From Methylobacterium oryzae (GTDB lineage: Bacteria > Pseudomonadota > Alphaproteobacteria > Rhizobiales > Beijerinckiaceae), in NCBI RefSeq assembly GCF_021398735.1, contig NZ_CP090349.1, positions 3,925,001-3,989,000 on the forward strand: a stretch of 64,000 nucleotides of DNA, written 5' to 3'. This document shows, piece by piece, positions 63,757 to 64,000 of the stretch (positions are counted from its first letter, which is position 1; each line of letters starts with the position of its first letter). Under the pieces are notes generated by a model, which worked only from the letters and a program-made list of their open reading frames with translations, had not been told where the DNA came from and did not search any database. The position numbers and the translations under genes were made by a program.

Positions 63757-64000
63757 TTAGCCCTTCAGCACCTCGACGAGCGTCGAGCCCAGCCGGGCCG
63801 GCGACGGCGACACGCGGATGCCCGCGGCCTCCATGGCGGCGATCTTGTCCTCGGCGCCGCCCTTGCCGCCCGAGATGATCGCGCCGGCATGGCCCATGCG
63901 GCGGCCCGGAGGCGCCGTGCGGCCGGCGATGAAACCGACCATCGGCTTCTTGCGCCCGCGCTTGGCCTCGTCCTTGAGGAACTGCGCCGCCTCCTCCTCG
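63757..64000 (-). CDS. sucD: Succinyl-CoA ligase alpha subunit, C-terminal part (truncated by window)
   Basis: The last 80 residues are visible. [20 protein letters not shown] and [17 protein letters not shown] (positions 19-55 of the fragment) are conserved SucD blocks; the active-site His of the phosphohistidine loop is the one in MGHAGAII. The 5' part lies beyond the window. It makes succinate and nucleotide triphosphate from succinyl-CoA and heads the suc run seen here. Confidence 0.94.
   Translation of the reverse strand, partial: EEEAAQFLKDEAKRGRKKPMVGFIAGRTAPPGRRMGHAGAIISGGKGGAEDKIAAMEAAGIRVSPSPARLGSTLVEVLKG

Overview
The window reads as chromosomal DNA of a Methylobacterium-like alphaproteobacterium (order Hyphomicrobiales). 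The evidence is very high GC with GC-rich third codon positions, hopanoid genes (hpnJ, hpnK, hpnN, hpnH), two genes of the tetrahydromethanopterin/methylofuran C1 branch (an MfnF-like protein and a HisA-like TIM barrel), and an operon-like sucD-sucA-sucB-lpd run. No insertion sequence, prophage or CRISPR array was seen.

Layout. 1-7.7 kb: hopanoid genes interrupted by a MarR-GNAT fusion gene with a perfect operator at its start codon. 7.7-11.2 kb: a minus-strand run (MfnF-like, small protein, membrane protein, GNAT) diverging from the HisA-like gene with only 9 bp between start codons. 11.2-20.1 kb: mostly housekeeping (leuD, O-methyltransferase, TetR/AhpD-like pair, lytic transglycosylase, RidA-like, chemoreceptor, rplS, HAD nucleotidase, argB). 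20.4-39.1 kb: a surface-polysaccharide region: UDP-glucose dehydrogenase, a 2480-aa type I PKS translationally coupled to an AONS-type PLP enzyme, a Wza-type export lipoprotein, an LTA-synthase-fold membrane enzyme, KpsC-like and KpsS-like Kdo transferases, an SDR and a formyltransferase. This matches the logic of the rhizobial rkp (K-antigen) loci and is the most interesting system here. 39.1-44 kb: an isolated flgC behind a perfect CtrA-type box, an APC permease and two coupled membrane proteins. 44-47 kb: rpsO-pnp with a long stem-loop in the pnp leader. 47-56.5 kb: small stress and hypothetical proteins, a RidA/substrate-binding-protein pair, a helicase, tRNA-Tyr, ruvC, a YnfA-family gene, xerC and a double pseudo-receiver protein. 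56.7-64 kb: sucD-sucA-YciI-sucB-SDR-lpd on the minus strand.

How the genes may work together. In the 20-39 kb region I infer that the PKS makes a reduced acyl chain, the PLP enzyme releases it by condensation with an amino acid, and an SDR may reduce the ketone. The resulting lipid would support capsule assembly, with KpsC/KpsS-type enzymes adding Kdo, UDP-glucuronate supplied by the dehydrogenase and export through the Wza-type protein. This is inference from family knowledge and synteny; the product is unknown.

Limits: all calls are from reading sequence and translations; no database search was run. Start codons were chosen by ribosome-binding sites, codon use and overlap where possible and are stated as uncertain otherwise.
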